Under the pieces are notes generated by a model. The model had not been told where the DNA came from. It was given only the letters and a program-made list of their open reading frames with translations, and searched no databases. Positions 24,247 through 27,162 of a stretch of 27,162 nucleotides of DNA are shown here, piece after piece; position 1 is the first letter of the stretch, and each line of letters opens with the position of its first letter. The position numbers and the translations under genes are program-made. This DNA comes from N074bin45 sp039587475. Its GTDB lineage: Bacteria; Gemmatimonadota; Gemmatimonadetes; Gemmatimonadales; GWC2-71-9. The stretch spans positions 1 to 27,162 of the forward strand of contig JBDHIK010000025.1 in NCBI GenBank assembly GCA_039587475.1, in the 5' to 3' direction.

Positions 24247-25332
24247 TCAGCACATCTCCTTGTATATCTCGATGTACCTGCGTGCCGTCTCGGACCAACG
24301 GAACTGCGCGGCGTGGGCCTCGAGGCGTCCGGAATAGGACGCGTCATCCCGGACGACGGACATCCCGTCGCGGAACACTTCCGCCATGTGATCGGGCCCA
24401 TAGTCATCCCAATAGAATCCCAGAGACCCGCCTACCTCCGGGAGACTGGTGACGCGGGACATGAAGACGGGCTTCCCCTCCTGCATGGCCTCGACCACCG
24501 GCAGACCGAACCCCTCCGTGAGACTCGGCACCAGCACCGCCTCGCAATGCCGATACAGCCACTGGCGCTCCTCATCCGTGACCGGGCCCAGAAGCCGGAT
24601 GCGCTCCTCGAGCCCACTGGCGCGGATTCGATCACGTAACTGATCGGCGTAGGGGTCGTGGACGCCGCCGGCGATCATCAGTCGAAACTCCGGGACCCGT
24701 GCCATGAACTCGACCAGCACGTGGAAGTTCTTGGCGGGACACACCAGCCCGATGGCGAACAGGAATGGCACCTCGGGACTGGGCGACGGCGGGGTCGCGT
24801 CGGCCGCTCGTTCCGGGACGCCGAGGTAGACCACGTGGAGTGGCTTGTCGCCCACGTCGAGATGGTCCCGGATGTCTCTGGCCGAGTACTCGGAGTCCGT
24901 TGCCAGCACGGTGGCGCGATCCACCTTGCGCTGCAGGCGGCGGGTTTTCGACGCCGCCTTGGCCGGACTCCTGGTGCGGAGGTAATTGAGGTCGTGGATG
25001 GTGAGCAAGACCGGCACCCGCGGGTCCATCGGAAGGTACTTGGCATCCTGATGCGGGACGTGCCACAGGTCACTGCCGTCACCGGCCAGACCCAGGAGGG
25101 TGGCGGCCGGCCTGATCAGCCGCGCGATGGTTTCCTTCTTGTAGGGCCGCACGTCGACGAGACGCACGCCGTCGCCCTGGAACAGATCCCGGCGGTTGCC
25201 GGGGACGAGATAGCTGAACTCGACGTCCGGATCGGCGCAGCGAAGCAAGGCCCGACCCAGATCGTGGGAGAACTGCCCCAACCCACTGTACGGCTCCTTG
25301 AGCTTGTCGAGGCTCACCAGCACGGAAGGCAT
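24247..25332 (-). CDS. Glycosyltransferase family 4 (GT-B fold)
   Basis: The product is 361 aa, the usual length for this family. It would transfer a sugar from a nucleotide-sugar donor to a glycan or lipid acceptor at the cytoplasmic membrane face. The N-terminal acceptor domain contains YSGLGQFSHDLGRAL. The C-terminal donor domain has LFAIGLVCPAKNFHVLVEF, RIRLLGPVTDEERQWLYRHCEAVLVPSLTEGFGLPVVEAM-type elements with an intact EX7E motif (E-GFGLPVV-E). There is no signal peptide or membrane helix. The gene is followed by a convergent terminator region and preceded by the VOC gene 82 bp away. No polysaccharide cluster surrounds it, so the acceptor is unknown. ATG 25332 lacks a clear ribosome site. 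Confidence 0.87.
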   Translation of the reverse strand: MPSVLVSLDKLKEPYSGLGQFSHDLGRALLRCADPDVEFSYLVPGNRRDLFQGDGVRLVDVRPYKKETIARLIRPAATLLGLAGDGSDLWHVPHQDAKYLPMDPRVPVLLTIHDLNYLRTRSPAKAASKTRRLQRKVDRATVLATDSEYSARDIRDHLDVGDKPLHVVYLGVPERAADATPPSPSPEVPFLFAIGLVCPAKNFHVLVEFMARVPEFRLMIAGGVHDPYADQLRDRIRASGLEERIRLLGPVTDEERQWLYRHCEAVLVPSLTEGFGLPVVEAMQEGKPVFMSRVTSLPEVGGSLGFYWDDYGPDHMAEVFRDGMSVVRDDASYSGRLEAHAAQFRWSETARRYIEIYKEMC

Positions 25333-25414
25333 GGCGAGGAAGATAGCAGCCCGCGACTGCCCGGGCTGCCCGATGGGCGCGCCACCGCGCCCACCAGGCG
25401 TACCAAGACGTGGG

Positions 25415-26194
25415 CTACGAAGCGGTCGAATGGAGCGCGAAGGGCGCTCCCTGCGGGTCCAGCGCCTGCACGACCCGGTCTCCGCCGGGAACCTCCATCG
25501 GCCCGTTCAGGACCGTGCCGCCGAGGGCCGTAATCTGCTCAGCGGCCTGATCGACGTCGGACACCATGGCATAGAACAACCAATTGGGGACCGGGACCTC
25601 GGGCGGCTTGTTGAACATGCCGCCCAACGGACGCTCGCCGCCGGGAACACCGAACATCTGGTAGGTACCCAGCTCCCCCATGTCCATCGCCTCCATCTTC
25701 TCCCAGCCGAAGGCGGTGGCGTAGAACGCGAACGCGGCCTCCCAGTCGGTCGTCATCAACTCGTGCCAGGAGAACCCGCCCACCTGCGGCGGCGCATCGA
25801 CGTCCCCCTGCATGGTGTCGGGTGTATAGCAGGCGAAGACGGCCCCCTGGGGATCGGTCAACACCGCCATGCGCCCGACGGCCGGGATGGTCATCGGCGC
25901 CACGAGCACGCCGCCACCCAGGCCAGCGACCTGTTCGGTCGTGGCGTCGGTGTCCGGTGTCGAGATGTAGCCCAGCCAGTGGTGCGGAGCTCCGCCCTGC
26001 TTGGCTTCGGGAGGCAGTTCCATGACGCCGGCCGCAGGCGTCTCACCCTGGGTGAACATGGTGTATGGGCCCATCTCCCCCTCCCACACCATGGAGCCCC
26101 AGCCAATCAGTTTGCCGTAGTAGTCGACGGCGGCGTCTACATCGCCAGTCAGGCATTCGTGCCACACGAACCGCCCAAGAGGGTATTCGGCCAT
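25415..26194 (-). CDS. Tandem VOC (glyoxalase/bleomycin-resistance fold) protein
   Basis: The product is 259 aa with two vicinal-oxygen-chelate modules: residues about 6-122 (FVWHECLTGDVDAAVDYYGKLIGW to VLTDPQGAVFACY) and about 133-255 (FSWHELMTTDWEAAFAFYATAFGW to ALDPQGAPFALH). This matches the two-domain Cfp30B/27-kDa antigen-like group. His in each WHE could be a metal ligand, but substrate and even catalytic activity are unproven in the group. ATG 26194 is chosen over longer frames because GGAGG lies 6 nt upstream. It is divergent from the FMN oxidase gene across 168 bp. Confidence 0.87.
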   Translation of the reverse strand: MAEYPLGRFVWHECLTGDVDAAVDYYGKLIGWGSMVWEGEMGPYTMFTQGETPAAGVMELPPEAKQGGAPHHWLGYISTPDTDATTEQVAGLGGGVLVAPMTIPAVGRMAVLTDPQGAVFACYTPDTMQGDVDAPPQVGGFSWHELMTTDWEAAFAFYATAFGWEKMEAMDMGELGTYQMFGVPGGERPLGGMFNKPPEVPVPNWLFYAMVSDVDQAAEQITALGGTVLNGPMEVPGGDRVVQALDPQGAPFALHSTAS

Positions 26195-26362
26195 ACGTGC
26201 CTCCAAAGAGAACAAGGGGAAGTGGTGGCGGAGAGTATGCATCGCCCCACCAGGATCTGTCCATTCCATTCGGAAAGAGGGCCCTCCGGGTTTCCACGGC
26301 ACCTTGATTCTCTCGAGCCCCGTGGGGCAACTTCTCTCTTTCCGACCCCGGACCGTGAACCC

Positions 26363-27162
26363 ATGTCCTTTGGACTCGATCGACAGCTCGTCCTGTTCCG
26401 TGGTGGCGCTCTCCCCGGCGCCGATGGCCCCGTGGTGTCCTACGAAACGTGGCGCGACCGGGCACGGCAGGTCATGGCCCCGGAGGCGTTCGACTACGTG
26501 GATGGCGGGGCTGGCGGCGGGACAACGATGACGGCCAATCGTGCGGCCTTCGACCGCTGGACCATCGTTCCGCGAATGCTCCGCGGGGTGGAGCGGCCGG
26601 ACCTTTCCGTCGATCTCCTCGGCCATCACCTGCGGTGGCCGCTCCTCCTGGCCCCGATCGGCGTTCAGGGATGCATGCATGCGGAAGGGGAACTGGCTAC
26701 GGCCCGAGGCGCGGCCACGCTCGACGTTCCTGTCATCGTGAGCACCGTGTCATCCCGTCCCCTGGAGGCCATTGCCCAGGCCGCAGGCCATGTGCCCAAG
26801 TGGTTTCAATTGTATTGGAGCAAGAACCAGGAATTCATCGACAGCCTTCTGGCCCGTGCGGAGGCCGCCGGGTACTCGGCGTTGGTCGTCACCGTCGACG
26901 CCACCCAGATCGGCTGGCGAGACCGCGACCTGGCCAACGCCTTCCTGCCCTTCTTTCACGGGGAGGGCCTCGGCAACTACTTGAGCGACCCCGTGTTCTC
27001 GGCGGGACTGAAGCGACCGGCGGAGGAGGACCCCGCGGGGGCCGTGGAGCACTTCGCCCGCATCTTCCACCGGACCGACCTCACCTGGGACGACCTCGAG
27101 TCCCTGCGCGCCCGCTGGAAGGGACCCATCGTGGTCAAAGGCATACAACACCCCGACGACGC
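26363..27162 (+). CDS. FMN-dependent alpha-hydroxy-acid oxidase, lactate 2-monooxygenase-like (3' end outside window)
   Basis: The frame is open from ATG 26363 to the right edge (266 codons), so the C-terminal part is missing. The visible part shows the FMN-dependent alpha-hydroxy-acid dehydrogenase fold: FDYVDGGAGGGTTMTANRAAFDRW, PLLLAPIGVQGCMHAEGELATARGA, STVSSRPLEAI, WFQLYW, and LVVTVDATQIGWRDRDL, ending at the KGIQHPDDA strand that carries the FMN-contacting Lys. Wording and length of insertions look closest to lactate 2-monooxygenase, which makes acetate and CO2 from lactate. The catalytic His/Arg region is beyond the window, so substrate is open. No clear ribosome site precedes the ATG. 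Confidence 0.85.
   Translation, partial: MSFGLDRQLVLFRGGALPGADGPVVSYETWRDRARQVMAPEAFDYVDGGAGGGTTMTANRAAFDRWTIVPRMLRGVERPDLSVDLLGHHLRWPLLLAPIGVQGCMHAEGELATARGAATLDVPVIVSTVSSRPLEAIAQAAGHVPKWFQLYWSKNQEFIDSLLARAEAAGYSALVVTVDATQIGWRDRDLANAFLPFFHGEGLGNYLSDPVFSAGLKRPAEEDPAGAVEHFARIFHRTDLTWDDLESLRARWKGPIVVKGIQHPDD

Overview
The window is GC-rich, densely coded chromosomal DNA with no transposase, integrase, phage gene or CRISPR array. Exported proteins have signal peptides ending in Ala-x-Ala-Gln or Gly-Gln, and the truncated secreted protein at the left edge ends in a dockerin-like tail containing GNRNGRLDVGDLRAHL. Together with PadR-type regulation and a B-family-like heme-copper NO-reductase-type operon, this suggests Gemmatimonadota or a close relative. 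That placement is an inference, because no 16S rRNA or marker gene is present.

Layout. 1-1873 (-): large secreted beta-propeller protein, cut by the window edge. 2155-2784 (+): PadR regulator with strong dyads just upstream. 2801-4945 (-): amino-acid permease fused to a PTS EIIA-like domain and an RCK_C domain. 5101-6498 (+): adrenodoxin-reductase-type ferredoxin-NADP reductase. 6495-7263 (-): small exported protein and small zinc-ribbon protein. 7333-9282 (-) and 9638-11095 (+): two divergent, different PLP-dependent amino-acid decarboxylases. 11166-12245 (-): TPR lipoprotein. 12466-16873 (-): solute-binding lipoprotein, histidine kinase and sigma-54 response regulator, joined by ATGA overlaps. 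16944-17017 (+): tRNA-Arg(TCG). 17130-20933 (-): Rrf2 regulator, small membrane subunit, CuA subunit II, heme-copper subunit I and Sco-like copper chaperone. 21048-23182 (+): cytochrome b/ferredoxin/MvhD fusion and a membrane-anchored partner. 23277-24158 (+): two-PDZ exported protein, then an intrinsic terminator. 24247-26194 (-): glycosyltransferase and tandem VOC protein. 26363-end (+): FMN-dependent alpha-hydroxy-acid oxidase, cut by the window edge.

Two regions stand out. The first is 17130-23182. Its heme-copper subunit I keeps all metal-ligand histidines but has Gln in place of the active-site cross-linked Tyr (HSSQQ instead of HPxxY). Subunit II has a complete CuA site. This fits the unconventional CuA-containing NO reductases (eNOR type) better than an oxygen reductase. 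The operon starts with an Fe-S Rrf2 regulator that could sense NO. Across a shared control region holding a perfect palindrome lies a three-module redox fusion that could be the electron-entry partner.

The second is the sigma-54 circuit at 11166-16873. A solute-binding lipoprotein, an NtrY-like kinase and an NtrC-like regulator are followed directly by a correctly spaced -24/-12 promoter. Two tandem dyads with 34-bp centre spacing sit about 120 and 155 bp upstream of the predicted start. The apparent target is the TPR lipoprotein gene.
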